A stretch of DNA of 64,000 nucleotides, from contig NZ_CP151726.1 in NCBI RefSeq assembly GCF_038443385.1, positions 4,712,001-4,776,000 on the forward strand. The letters are read 5' to 3'. Source of the DNA: Stieleria varia. GTDB lineage: Bacteria > Planctomycetota > Planctomycetia > Pirellulales > Pirellulaceae. The notes beneath the pieces were generated by a model. The model did no database searches. It was given only the letters and a program-made list of their open reading frames with translations, and was not told where the DNA came from. Positions 55,688 through 64,000 of the stretch are shown here, in pieces. The stretch's first letter is position 1. Every line of letters begins with the position of its first letter. A program made the position numbers and the translations under genes.

Positions 55688-55775
55688 GGCACGCTATCGA
55701 CTTGGAAAGTCGAGCGACGATTGTCGTTCGACTTTCCTAGTCGAAAACGAACACCACCATCCGCCCAAACGCAAG
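55688..55775. repeat. Family B fragment (fused termini)
   Basis: GCTATCGACTTGGAAAGTCG followed by AGCGACGATTGTCGTTCGAC and TTTCCTAGTCG, i.e. two family B ends joined, then CACCACCATCCGCCC, which is the reverse of an internal B segment. Same structure as the junctions in the array at 18811. Lies between the zinc metallopeptidase and the UvrC-like gene, 74 bp after the metallopeptidase stop. Confidence 0.6.
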
Positions 55776-55882
55776 TCATTCGCCTTGTGCCCCGATGGGA
55801 CGAGATGTGACGCGACTTCACCATAAATCCCGGTCGCTCACGCGTCTGCGGCTCACCAAATCAACCGCGCGCCAGTGGAGGG

Positions 55883-57064
55883 TCAGGCGACGTGGGATTG
55901 GCGGTGGTACTTGTGGCCGGCTTGCTCGGGAGCAAACGTGCGGCCGAGTTCGTCCTTTTGTTTGCGATACCAGGAGGCGACGATGGAAAGTGTTTGTGGA
56001 AACGGGCCATGGCCTCGTTGAATCGAACTGGTCAACGTCGCGGACCATTGAGCCAGCAAAGGTTTCATCCGTTTGTAGTCGTTGGCGTCGCGTGGTGCCG
56101 CTGCCACCGCCGCGACTTCGCCACAGTGGATCAAGTACCATGTTCCACAGCCGTCGTATCCGGGAACGCTGTAGATAAAGTTGTACTTGTTTCTCGCTGA
56201 TGCCAACATTGTCAGCTTGCGGTGGACGTACGAGACGGCTTTCAGCGTTCGGTGAGCGCGACCGGCGAGTTCGTACTGGCGATTGGCCGATGCAACGTCG
56301 ATTTGGTCTTGGATCGCGACAAGCGGCTCGTCGTTGAATCCGTCCAGAAAACTCTGCGCCGCGTTGACTTGCTCGTCGTATTGAGCACGTGTGCAGGCTG
56401 CAACGCACGGTCCACTGCACGTGCCCACTTCGTATCGCAAGCATCCCGGACGATAGTCGACTTCAAAGAGTTGTAACTGCTCAGCGAATCGGAACACCTG
56501 TTTTTGGCTGCAGTCCCGCAACCGAAAGACTTTGTTGAGCGTGTCGACAGCGGCCCGCATGCGTCCGGCTCCATGAAAAGGTCCTTCTACCGCAATGCAT
56601 TCCTCTGGTGGCACGGCCGCCAAAAAGAATTGGGGCACTTTGCGCCCCAGGCACAGGTAGACAGGACGCTGGCGGTTGGGAATCCCCTGCACATTCCAGC
56701 GGGGAGTGAACTGGCGAATCAATTGCTGTTCACGCAGCAGGGCGGCAAAGTCACTGGGCTGAGTCTCCCATTGAATCGCCCTCGCATTCTCAATGATCCG
56801 GCCGCCCTTTTCGTCTTCGTTGGACGCGGCGAAGTAGCTCAGCAAGCGGGAACGCAATGATTTGCTCTTGCCCACGTAGATCAGGCTGCCGGATCGATCC
56901 AGCATGCCGTACACACCCGGCACCCGTGGGCAAGACTGAACGATCGCATTACGCAATGTCTCGCGATCCCTGGCTCCGACGATCTCGATCGGGCGCGAGC
57001 CATGAGGGTTCAACGGATTGATGCCGAACCCAAACTCCGGTTGTTTGTCGTACAATGCGTCCAT
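55883..57064 (-). CDS. UvrC-like GIY-YIG nuclease, lacking UvrC C-terminal domains
   Basis: 393 aa. GIY-YIG domain at 48-125 (GVYGMLD at 50, IYVGKSKSLRSRLLSYF at 62-78 with the Arg of the active site, and the Glu region LREQQLIR), then a Cys-containing block EVDYRPGCLRYEVGTCSGPC and a UvrB-interaction-like helical part (NAAQSFLDGFN) as in UvrC. The UvrC RNase H and helix-hairpin-helix domains are absent; the last 130 residues are of another kind. Closest functional comparison is Cho, the second incision endonuclease. Complete UvrC is not encoded here. Confidence 0.8.
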   Translation of the reverse strand: MDALYDKQPEFGFGINPLNPHGSRPIEIVGARDRETLRNAIVQSCPRVPGVYGMLDRSGSLIYVGKSKSLRSRLLSYFAASNEDEKGGRIIENARAIQWETQPSDFAALLREQQLIRQFTPRWNVQGIPNRQRPVYLCLGRKVPQFFLAAVPPEECIAVEGPFHGAGRMRAAVDTLNKVFRLRDCSQKQVFRFAEQLQLFEVDYRPGCLRYEVGTCSGPCVAACTRAQYDEQVNAAQSFLDGFNDEPLVAIQDQIDVASANRQYELAGRAHRTLKAVSYVHRKLTMLASARNKYNFIYSVPGYDGCGTWYLIHCGEVAAVAAAPRDANDYKRMKPLLAQWSATLTSSIQRGHGPFPQTLSIVASWYRKQKDELGRTFAPEQAGHKYHRQSHVA

Positions 57065-57538
57065 GCCGGACCGTCCCTGAAATCATCACGTGCGAGATCC
57101 GAAGTCACTTCGGAGATTCGATGATTATGCCCCATCTGGGCTCGAAACGCATAGACGGAAGTTTGAATTCGCAGGATCACGTCTGGAGGCTGAGGAAATG
57201 GGCAAAATGCGGCACTTCTCGCTGATCGCCACCACTGGTTCCCAGGCTCCTGCCTGGAAACCCAATGATTGGCAGGCTCCTGCCTGCCGATCTGTTGACC
57301 ATTTCCAGACCACGCTGATTTTCGCGAGGCAGAGCTTCCGTGGCAGTGCGTTCCCAGGCGTGAGCCTGGCAACGAGCGTTCTGCGGGGTGGCGATCAGCG
57401 AGAAGTGTCCAAAATACAGGCGGTTCCCTTGGGAATCGTCGAGATGCCCGTCTGCGGACCTTTCGCGATAGCAATCCAGAGGGCATCATTTACGCCCACC
57501 ACGTTTGTCAGCGATTTCTTGGACCTCGGAGCCCCCTT
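57065..57538. other. Intergenic region with GC-rich palindromes
   Basis: 474 bp between the UvrC-like gene and deoC. At 57237-57300 there are two copies of CCTGCC(T) palindromes (GGCAGGCTCCTGCCTGCC and CCCAGGCTCCTGCCTGG), and CCCAGGCGTGAGCCTGG near 57352. No gene supported. Confidence 0.5.
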
Positions 57539-58264
57539 ATGAAACACTCGTATTCCGATCTTGCGAAGATGATCGATCATTCACTGTTGCATCCCACCAT
57601 GGATACGGCAACGTTGGAGGCCGGGATCGATCTGGCGTTGGCCTACGACGTCGCCAGTGTTTGCATCATGCCGTACTATCTGAAGCGATGTGCCGAGCGG
57701 CTTGCCGGCAGCACCGTGCAAGCATCCACGACCATCGGGTTTCCTCACGGCGGTCACACCACGGCGATCAAAGTCGCCGAGACGTTGCAAGCGGCCAAGG
57801 ACGGATGCCAAGAATTTGACATGGTGGTCAACATTTCCAAAGTGCTCAGCGGCGACTGGGATTACGTGCGTGGCGACATCGCGGCGGTGACCGAAGCGGT
57901 CCATGACGCCGGTCAAAAGGTCAAAGTCATTTTTGAGAACTGCTATCTGGCAGACAGCCACAAGATCCGGTTGTGCGAAATCTGCGGCGAACTGGGCGTG
58001 GACTGGGTCAAAACGTCCACGGGATACGGAACCGGCGGCGCGACCATCGATGATTTGATTTTGATGCGTAAACACTCGCCCGATAACGTGCAAGTCAAAG
58101 CAGCCGGCGGCGTCCGCGACGCAGAAACCTTGATCAAAGTACGCGAACTGGGAGTCAGCCGCGTCGGCGCAAGTCGAACCAAAGAAATGCTGGACGAAGT
58201 TCGGCAGATGCACGCAATGGAGCCCATCGAGATCGGCGACACACCGAATCCCAGCGGCTATTGA
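57539..58264 (+). CDS. deoC: Deoxyribose-phosphate aldolase
   Basis: 241 aa. Class I aldolase fold: Lys158 forms the Schiff base in WVKTSTGYGTGGAT; Asp94 in EFDMVVNIS and Lys187 in VQVKAAGGVR complete the family's active site. Cleaves 2-deoxyribose-5-phosphate to glyceraldehyde-3-phosphate and acetaldehyde. The ATG is at 57539. The following gene starts 33 bp later and may be in the same operon. Confidence 0.93.
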   Translation: MKHSYSDLAKMIDHSLLHPTMDTATLEAGIDLALAYDVASVCIMPYYLKRCAERLAGSTVQASTTIGFPHGGHTTAIKVAETLQAAKDGCQEFDMVVNISKVLSGDWDYVRGDIAAVTEAVHDAGQKVKVIFENCYLADSHKIRLCEICGELGVDWVKTSTGYGTGGATIDDLILMRKHSPDNVQVKAAGGVRDAETLIKVRELGVSRVGASRTKEMLDEVRQMHAMEPIEIGDTPNPSGY

Positions 58265-58297
58265 TCTCAACGCGACGGAACTAGGCTTCATTCACTC

Positions 58298-59521
58298 TTG
58301 GATGGTGACGTGGATTCACAACTCAACAGCAATCGCAGTAACGCCGCCGGATCAGATGAGCTGGAGGTCAAAGACGCCCAGCTGATCTTTCACTCCGTCT
58401 GGAAAGATTTGGAGGAGAAACATGGACGGTTGAATCTGCGGTTTCCGACGGAGTTGATCTTGCTCGGTGGTGCCCCCGGCGCGGGCAAAGGCACCAACAC
58501 GGACTTTATCCGTAAAGTTCGCGACATTGCCGCCGCGCCGATCGTGGTCAGTGCCTTGTTGGATACCCCCGAAGCCAAACGGATCAAGAGCATCGGTGGG
58601 ATGGTGGGCGACCGAGAAGTATTGACGTTGGTGCTGAGCGAACTGCTCAAGCCCGCCTATCAAACCGGTGCGATCTTAGACGGTTTCCCCCGTACCAAAG
58701 TCCAGGTCGAGTGCCTCAAGATGCTGCACGACCGCATGAAAGCCTTGCGGCGGGAACTGCTGGACAGCCCTCACATGGCACAGATGAAACCGCCCGTGTT
58801 TCACATCATGGTGCTGTTCGTGGATGAAGCCGAAAGCATCAAGCGACAACTGGCTCGTGGTCGCCAAGTGATCGCGCACAACGAGGAAGTTGCACGAAGC
58901 GGGATCGGTGAGCTGTGGGAAGAACGCCCCACGGATTTCAACGAATCCTTGGCACGCAACCGATATCGGGTTTTCAAAGAAAAGACCTACGATGCGTTGG
59001 TCTCGCTGAAACAGCTCTTCCATTTCCATTTCATCAACGCACAAGAATCGTTGAAGAAAGTGCAGAAGAACATTCTGCAGGAGCTGGAGTACCAAAGCTC
59101 CTTGGAACTGGATCCGCGAACGTTTCATGCGATCGGCGGAATCCCGCTGGCAAGCGACATTGCCCAGCACGCGAGACGAGATCTTGTCAGTCGATTGGAC
59201 GACTACGAACACGAGCACGGACCGCTGTTCCACAAAGTGATCGAGTTGATCGAAAGCAAGCTGGTCCCGATCGTGCTGCGACATGCGATTTCTGGACAAG
59301 CCATCATCAGCTCCGAAGACGAAATGCTGGACGATCCGTTGGCGTTGCAAATGCTGATCGACGTGTTTTCAGAACGAGGCTTTCACGCCGTGATCGACTT
59401 GCGACGCAGAGAGATCCCAGAACGGATCGATTTGCAGACCGGTGAAGTCACATGCCGGATTCAGAAGGTGTATCGAATCTCGATTCGATTCAAAGGCAGC
59501 GAAATTCGCCGCGGCGGTTGA
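58298..59521 (+). CDS. Adenylate-kinase-like nucleoside monophosphate kinase with C-terminal extension
   Basis: 407 aa from the TTG at 58298 (GTG at 58310 is an alternative). P-loop GGAPGAGKGT at 57-66, NMP-binding motif DGFPRT near 129, and the basic region RQVIAHNEE in the lid. The kinase part ends near residue 270. The C-terminal 130 residues are additional (DIAQHARRDLVSRLDDYEHE, then AISGQAIISSEDEMLDDPLA, RIQKVYRISIRFKGSEIRR) and not part of adenylate kinase. The acceptor nucleotide is unknown. A fused regulatory domain is possible. Confidence 0.78.
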   Translation: MDGDVDSQLNSNRSNAAGSDELEVKDAQLIFHSVWKDLEEKHGRLNLRFPTELILLGGAPGAGKGTNTDFIRKVRDIAAAPIVVSALLDTPEAKRIKSIGGMVGDREVLTLVLSELLKPAYQTGAILDGFPRTKVQVECLKMLHDRMKALRRELLDSPHMAQMKPPVFHIMVLFVDEAESIKRQLARGRQVIAHNEEVARSGIGELWEERPTDFNESLARNRYRVFKEKTYDALVSLKQLFHFHFINAQESLKKVQKNILQELEYQSSLELDPRTFHAIGGIPLASDIAQHARRDLVSRLDDYEHEHGPLFHKVIELIESKLVPIVLRHAISGQAIISSEDEMLDDPLALQMLIDVFSERGFHAVIDLRRREIPERIDLQTGEVTCRIQKVYRISIRFKGSEIRRGG

Positions 59522-60119
59522 CCGCCCATCCTTCGCTCAGACGCAATCTCGTTTAACGACAAGCCGCAGGCGCAATCGTCGCCACCAACAGGATTGCCCC
59601 GCAGAATCCAACGTCGCTGACGCTTTGTGTTTCCAAGAACCAATGCGTCTCGCAAAGACGCACCTTCAACAGTTACGACTTAAGCTGGACTGCTCAAAGT
59701 TTGGTGTTGTGTCTTTTTGGGTTTTCGCAAGTTTCTGTCACCTCTCCCGGCGCAGCCGGTAGCCCCAGTGAGCCTCAGGCGCTAGCCGTGGGCCTGAGGC
59801 GGATTGTGGTGCCGGCCCACGGCTAGCGCCTGAGGCTCACTTTGATTGCGATGCATGGAACAAAAACATGGACTGAAAAAACAATGTCAATACCAAACGT
59901 TGAACAGTCCAGCCTGGAAAGGCCGACGCGTCTCAGAGCGAGAGCAAGAAGAGAAGTGCGGACACCATCCAATGGGATGGCGTCGCACATGAGAGCCTGA
60001 CGCGACAGAGACAGTTTTACGGGCTCTGTAGTGGGGCGAGTAAATGGGAGGCAACGACTAGGGAAGCCTGGTGTGACAGCGTGCGTTCCTAAAAAAATGA
60101 GAACGCGGGCGACTGTCGA
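59522..60119. other. Intergenic region with MITE copy 4
   Basis: Holds the family A element at 59685-59912, a weak family F word (59565-59630), and a 190-bp structured stretch (59925-60110) ending in a GCGTTC-x12-GAACGC stem near the 3' end of the cold-shock gene. I cannot assign a gene or an RNA to it. Confidence 0.5.
59685..59912. mobile_element. MITE-like family A element, copy 4 (inverted)
   Basis: 228 bp in the opposite orientation to copies 1-3. Ends CTGGACTGCTCAAAGTTTGG and CCAAACGTTGAACAGTCCAG. TTGACATTG appears as CAATGTCAA near the right end. The palindrome AGTGAGCCTCAGGCGCTAGC / GCTAGCGCCTGAGGCTCACT is single. Confidence 0.75.
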
Positions 60120-60320
60120 TCAGTCTTCTTTGAGCTGAACGTTTTCGGCGCGAGGTCCCTTGGGGCCTTGGCCGACATCGTAAGTAACTTCCTGACCTTC
60201 GCGCAAGTCGTCGTAACGAACGCCTTGCAAAGCTGAGCTGTGAAAGAACATGTCCTTGTCACTGCCGCTCTCGATGAAACCAAATCCTTTGTCGGTCAAT
60301 CGCTTGATCTTGCCTTCCAT
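60120..60320 (-). CDS. Cold-shock domain protein
   Basis: 66 aa from the ATG at 60320, with CGGAG nine bases upstream; the longer frame to 60380 was not used. RNP-1 KGFGFI and RNP-2 DMFFHSS are intact, ending PRAENVQLKED. Single-stranded nucleic-acid binding; may be an RNA chaperone. The leader up to 60480 is long, as in some csp mRNAs, but I found no cold-box. Confidence 0.9.
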   Translation of the reverse strand: MEGKIKRLTDKGFGFIESGSDKDMFFHSSALQGVRYDDLREGQEVTYDVGQGPKGPRAENVQLKED

Positions 60321-60630
60321 CCCGTAATTCTCCGCAACTTTTTCTTGAATCGAGTCTCGTGGTCGAAACCTGTAACGCACAAGTTCGTTTGACCACCAAC
60401 ATTCTCAGCGGTGGAGACCTCGTCATCTAACGGCAGGCAAGCCGCAAAACAAAAAGAACTCCGACGCAATTCAACAACACCACACACGGGTGATTGCCGA
60501 TCTGCTACCGCTCTTGTCTGGCCGTAAACATACCCGAAATGCCCGTGTCAATGTTCGCGGGGAAGCTCGGATAGAATTTTTTGGGGAATTCTGGCGAATC
60601 CCATTGCTGGTGCCTGCGTATCGTTGTCCT
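60321..60630. other. Intergenic region between cold-shock and recQ genes
   Basis: 310 bp. Contains an inverted copy of the dispersed 20-bp motif at 60585-60605 (GAATTCTGGCGAATCCCATT), 26 bp beyond the recQ stop. No gene supported. Confidence 0.5.
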
Positions 60631-63579
60631 TTAGTTTCGCGAAACGGATTCCAGGTGCTGATTCACCTGTGACTCGCTGATTCCTCGGATTCGGCACACT
60701 TCCTCGACGCTGTACCCATCGCGGATCAATCTCCAAGTCCAGTACTCGTCAGGCCTTACGACATCGTTGGCGGATTCAGGCCGCGACGGCGTGGAGGGCG
60801 AGTTGGCGTTTCCGCTGGCATCGGGCGGGTCAGCCCGCAGGACTTTCTTGGGGTCGTGGGCGGACTGGGACGAAGTCGTCTTGGTGGGTTCGGGCGCAGA
60901 TTGCCCGGTTTCACATTGATGCTCCGCGATGACTTGCAAGATGTCGTAACCGAACTGCTCGATCGTCGCATCGCCCACCCCTGAGATCGCTTCCAACTGC
61001 CCCGTCGTTTGCGGTGCCGACTCCGCGATCCGGTCAATCGTCGCGTTGGTCAGCACACGAAATGCCGGAATTCCTTGTGCGGCGGCCGTCCGCCGACGCC
61101 AACGCTTGAGCGCCTCGGCCAATTCTTGTTGAAGCTTTTTGGCTGGTGGCAACAGTTTCTCCAAATCAACTGTCTTGAATTCCTGTCCACCAGGTCCCGC
61201 CAACGTTTCATCAATGACTTTGGCCGCATGTGCCGCCAAGTCACTGGAGTCAGAAGCGGGCTGGGAATCGCCGGGCATCGTCGAGGTCTCGGTCGTTTCG
61301 CTCGCAGATGTTTCGTTCTCAGCAGGCCGATCAGCGGACTCCACGTCGGCGGACTCCACGTCAGCGGACTCCACGCTCGCGGCAGCCATTGCCAAACGTT
61401 TGCCGAGTGCCAGTTTCAGCGTGAATGAAGCGGGCAGCGGATCGGTCATGTGCATTACCCGTTTTCCCGCTTCGCTGATCTCGACGGTCGGTCGCCTTTG
61501 GTCGACTTCGCGTTGTTCGACCAAGCCTGTTTGGATCAGCGCGTCGATGATCTCCACCACTTCGGTCTGTTTCAGTTTGGACAACATGCCGTAGGTGCTC
61601 AGTCGATCCAGCCTCCATTGCTGAATCCGTTTGTTCAGCGAACCGGAGAGCATTTGAGCGACCATGTTCTTGCCAAACCGGCCATGCATGCGTGTGACGC
61701 CGCTGAGTGTGACTCGGACACCGGTCAATAGTGCGTTGGGATCGACACCGATGCCGGACGATGCGTCGGCTGATTTTGCGTCGGCTCCACCGACGTCGCA
61801 TCGGTCGCACATACCGCAGTTGCTGCTCTCGGGGTCGCCAAAGTAATCCAGAATGATGCGTTGTCGGCATCCACTCGTCCTGGCGAACCCAATCACGGCC
61901 TCCAGTTTGTCGTACTCGGCAGCCTTTCGCCGAGCGAGTTCGTCGAAGTCGATTTGCAGATTTTCGAAGGGGACGTCACGTTGGGTGAAATGAACGGCGC
62001 GGCCGCGAAAGGGCGGCACGTAATCGAACGCGTGCAGTCGACTGAGTTCACGAAGGTTGCGCATCAGCTTTTCACGATCGACATTGGCGAGGTCCATCAG
62101 ACGTTTGGGACGCACAAAAACGTCTTCGCCACGTCGCTTGCCGATCACTTGTTGGACGGCGCTCATCACGCGGCGTCGCACTTTGGCTTCGCGAGGCAGG
62201 AAATCCAGCAATGTGGGCGCGTCGCTGTCGATTCGGATCAGGATCTGATTGTTGCTGCTGTCCAATCGTTTCAGCACGCCGGCCTTGGCCAACAGAGTTT
62301 GCGATGCGCCGATCGCTTCGCTACTGTCACTCGATTTGATCGCCGTCCGAACTTGCTCCAGCGTCAACTCGATCGGGTCCTCGGGTCTCGAGAGCAAGTA
62401 CTCGTAGACCTTGCGAACCGTCTCGGGCGACGGGTAGCGATTTTCGATAAAGAACTCTTGGATGTAGCGATCTTGGTAAGAAAAGAACAACGCGCAATCG
62501 CTCAACTGTCCATCCCGTCCCGCGCGACCAGCTTCTTGATAATAGGCCTCCAGCGTTCCCGGCATCTGGAAGTGAGCGACGTATCGGATGTCGGATTTGT
62601 CGATGCCCATCCCGAACGCGTTGGTCGCGACGATCGCGGAAAGCTCGCCGGACATGAATTGTTCTTGAACCACGCGGCGATGTTGCGGTTCCATTCCCCC
62701 GTGATAGACACCGATGGGGCGACGCGTTTTTTCGGGCAACCATTCGCCCAGCTCTTCGCACATCTTGCGTGTGGCCGCGTAGATGATGCCTGCGCCTTCT
62801 TGAGCCTTGACGAATTCTGTGAGCTGGCGTTCTTTCTCCGAATCACTCTTGCTGTGCTTGACGGAGAAACGCAAATTCGTTCTGGCGAATCCGGTGACAA
62901 AAACGCGTGGATTGTCGAGCTCCAGTAGTCTGCAGACGTCTTCTCGGACCAGCGGGGTCGCGGTGGCGGTCAATGCGATCGTTTGGACGCCGCTGAGGTA
63001 TCGCTTGCGAACTTGTCCCAGCCGTGAATAGTCCGGTCGAAAGTCGTGACCCCACTCGCTCACACAGTGAGCTTCGTCGACCGCCAGCAGAGACACGTTG
63101 CTCGCCGCAATGGCTTCCAGGAATCGACCGTTACGCAACCGCTCCGGTGCGACGTAGATCAAGTCCAACTCGCCACGTGCCATTGCCGACATCGCGTCTT
63201 CTTGTTCGCTCAAGCTCTGGGTGCTGTTGATCAGCCGCGCAGCGATGCCGATTCGTTCCAACGCGTCGACCTGATCCTTCATCAACGCGATCAAGGGAGA
63301 GATGACGATCGTTGTTCCCGGTCGCGCCAGGCTGGGTAACTGATAGCAGAGGCTCTTTCCGCCTCCTGTCGGCATCACGCACAAGACATCTTGGCCGGCC
63401 GCCAACGTGTCGACGACGTCTCGCTGTCCAGGTCGAAAATTTTTGAGTCCGAATCGTGGCAGCAGCGATTCGGGATCGACAGGCGAGAATTCCGTAGGCA
63501 TTTGAGATTCCATGGGCCTCTGGCGTGACAACGGCTCGGTCGGATGAACAGATTGACCGGAAAGTGAGTCCTTGCTCAT
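60631..63579 (-). CDS. recQ: ATP-dependent DNA helicase RecQ with C-terminal HRDC and HTH extension
   Basis: 982 aa from the ATG at 63579 (GGAG close upstream; frame extends to 63768). SF2 helicase motifs: MPTGGGKSLCYQLP (I), LAVDEAHCVSEWGHDFRPDY (II), SALTATAT-like ALTATATPLV (III), NAFGMGIDKSDIRYVAHF (V), QEAGRAGRDG (VI). Zinc-binding DPESSNCGMCDRCDVG, then an RQC winged helix (LSTYGMLSKLKQTEVVEIID) and an HRDC domain (about 800-880: QGIPAFRVLTNATIDRIAES). A low-complexity region repeating VESADVESADVESAD follows the RQC. The last ~40 residues form an HTH-like tail (YSVEEVCRIRGISESQVNQH). Unwinds DNA 3'->5' in recombination and repair. Confidence 0.93.
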   Translation of the reverse strand: MSKDSLSGQSVHPTEPLSRQRPMESQMPTEFSPVDPESLLPRFGLKNFRPGQRDVVDTLAAGQDVLCVMPTGGGKSLCYQLPSLARPGTTIVISPLIALMKDQVDALERIGIAARLINSTQSLSEQEDAMSAMARGELDLIYVAPERLRNGRFLEAIAASNVSLLAVDEAHCVSEWGHDFRPDYSRLGQVRKRYLSGVQTIALTATATPLVREDVCRLLELDNPRVFVTGFARTNLRFSVKHSKSDSEKERQLTEFVKAQEGAGIIYAATRKMCEELGEWLPEKTRRPIGVYHGGMEPQHRRVVQEQFMSGELSAIVATNAFGMGIDKSDIRYVAHFQMPGTLEAYYQEAGRAGRDGQLSDCALFFSYQDRYIQEFFIENRYPSPETVRKVYEYLLSRPEDPIELTLEQVRTAIKSSDSSEAIGASQTLLAKAGVLKRLDSSNNQILIRIDSDAPTLLDFLPREAKVRRRVMSAVQQVIGKRRGEDVFVRPKRLMDLANVDREKLMRNLRELSRLHAFDYVPPFRGRAVHFTQRDVPFENLQIDFDELARRKAAEYDKLEAVIGFARTSGCRQRIILDYFGDPESSNCGMCDRCDVGGADAKSADASSGIGVDPNALLTGVRVTLSGVTRMHGRFGKNMVAQMLSGSLNKRIQQWRLDRLSTYGMLSKLKQTEVVEIIDALIQTGLVEQREVDQRRPTVEISEAGKRVMHMTDPLPASFTLKLALGKRLAMAAASVESADVESADVESADRPAENETSASETTETSTMPGDSQPASDSSDLAAHAAKVIDETLAGPGGQEFKTVDLEKLLPPAKKLQQELAEALKRWRRRTAAAQGIPAFRVLTNATIDRIAESAPQTTGQLEAISGVGDATIEQFGYDILQVIAEHQCETGQSAPEPTKTTSSQSAHDPKKVLRADPPDASGNANSPSTPSRPESANDVVRPDEYWTWRLIRDGYSVEEVCRIRGISESQVNQHLESVSRN

Positions 63580-64000
63580 GGTCTGTCGCTCCAGCGGTTG
63601 CAGCGGTGAAAAGAGGCACGCGTGCGGTTTTGCGGCCAGCGTTCTGCCAAGTATAGGGGATTCGCCGAAGATTTCGATCGGTCGATTCAGCGGTCCGGAG
63701 CTCCGTGCAAATCCTGCAAATTCGACGGGCTCGGCCGGAAAGAGACATTTCAGTCGTCGTGGCTTCAACTCCGTGGGGCGGATGGTGGGGGTCGGATGGT
63801 GAGAACAGTGTTGTGCGTCTATAATTTGTCTGGAAAGCCGATCACCCGTACGGTTTCAGCAGAACCGTTTCCTACCGCTATTTTCTCAATCCGAGTCCAT
63901 ATTCATCGTGCGAAAATCACTCCATTTGTCGTCGGGTTGCGACTCGCTTGCTGACACAAGGCACTTTCTCTCTCGGTTCCGATTCGCCCGTGTTCTTACT
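63580..64000. other. Region upstream of recQ to window end
   Basis: 421 bp. The presumed recQ promoter lies here. An open frame from the GTG at 63908 runs to the window end (31 codons) and could be the N-terminus of a plus-strand gene, but it has no hydrophobic start, motif or clear ribosome-binding site. Not annotated as a gene. Confidence 0.3.

Noticed and set aside
57090-57542. Plus-strand frame before deoC
   Set aside because: Runs through GC-rich palindromes and ends inside the deoC start; no family resemblance.
63908-64000. Possible N-terminus of a gene running off the window
   Set aside because: Only 31 codons, no clear ribosome-binding site and no motif; kept as an observation, not annotated.

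Overview
The window looks like chromosomal DNA of a planctomycete, most likely a marine Pirellulaceae (Rhodopirellula/Stieleria-like). The basis is gene content: a paired DUF1501 and DUF1549/DUF1553 cytochrome-like protein, DUF1598, an 'NPYAPP' small membrane protein, a LEDRKLM N-terminal motif, a GldA/GldG-type ABC-2 system with a DUF4340 partner, and exported caspase-like and CHAT proteins. I see no rRNA, tRNA, CRISPR array, prophage or intact transposase.

Layout. 1-605: the end of an upstream gene and a repeat array. 626-6657 (minus): ABC-2/GldG-type exporter operon (ATPase, permease-GldG fusion, DUF4340). 6969-7151: a 60-aa basic protein. 7531-16656 (plus): an exported three-gene set (unknown helical protein, caspase-like peptidase, TPR-CHAT protein). 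16662-18045 (minus): a small cysteine-containing protein and an acidic LEDRKLM protein. 18231-25347 (plus): flavodoxin-like oxidoreductase, a 233-bp tandem array, a small secreted protein, a TolC-family lipoprotein and an SDR. 25513-30575: sucrose locus (GH32-like hydrolase and sucrose phosphatase on minus, sucrose-phosphate synthase/phosphatase fusion on plus). 30779-34169: stress-type or membrane proteins (DUF2383, DUF2254, DUF4112, NPYAPP). 34382-35335: HEFAH metallopeptidase. 35566-39004: YtrA-like GntR regulator with an ABC ATPase and permease, and a palindromic operator. 39064-42822: DUF1501/DUF1549 pair. 43236-45332: FHA-GAF-sigma54 activator. 45809-49341: DUF1598 and biosynthetic arginine decarboxylase. 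49858-53682: Gly/Met-rich secreted protein, SlyX, TIM-barrel isomerase, QueF and QueE. 53998-55614: two membrane metalloproteases. 55883-63579: UvrC-like GIY-YIG protein, DeoC, adenylate-kinase-like protein, cold-shock protein and RecQ.

The most unusual property is the intergenic DNA. It is filled with several unrelated families of short, non-coding, palindromic elements with terminal inverted repeats. They concentrate at the 3' ends of genes, and in at least three cases (SDR, ABC permease, slyX) the element's own terminus supplies the TAG stop codon. One family has expanded into a 233-bp tandem array, one is nested inside another, and one carries an internal 56-bp tandem expansion. The exported caspase/CHAT set and the sucrose synthesis/cleavage locus are the most interesting protein-coding systems. 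Function statements are inferred from visible motifs and remembered family features; no database search was run.
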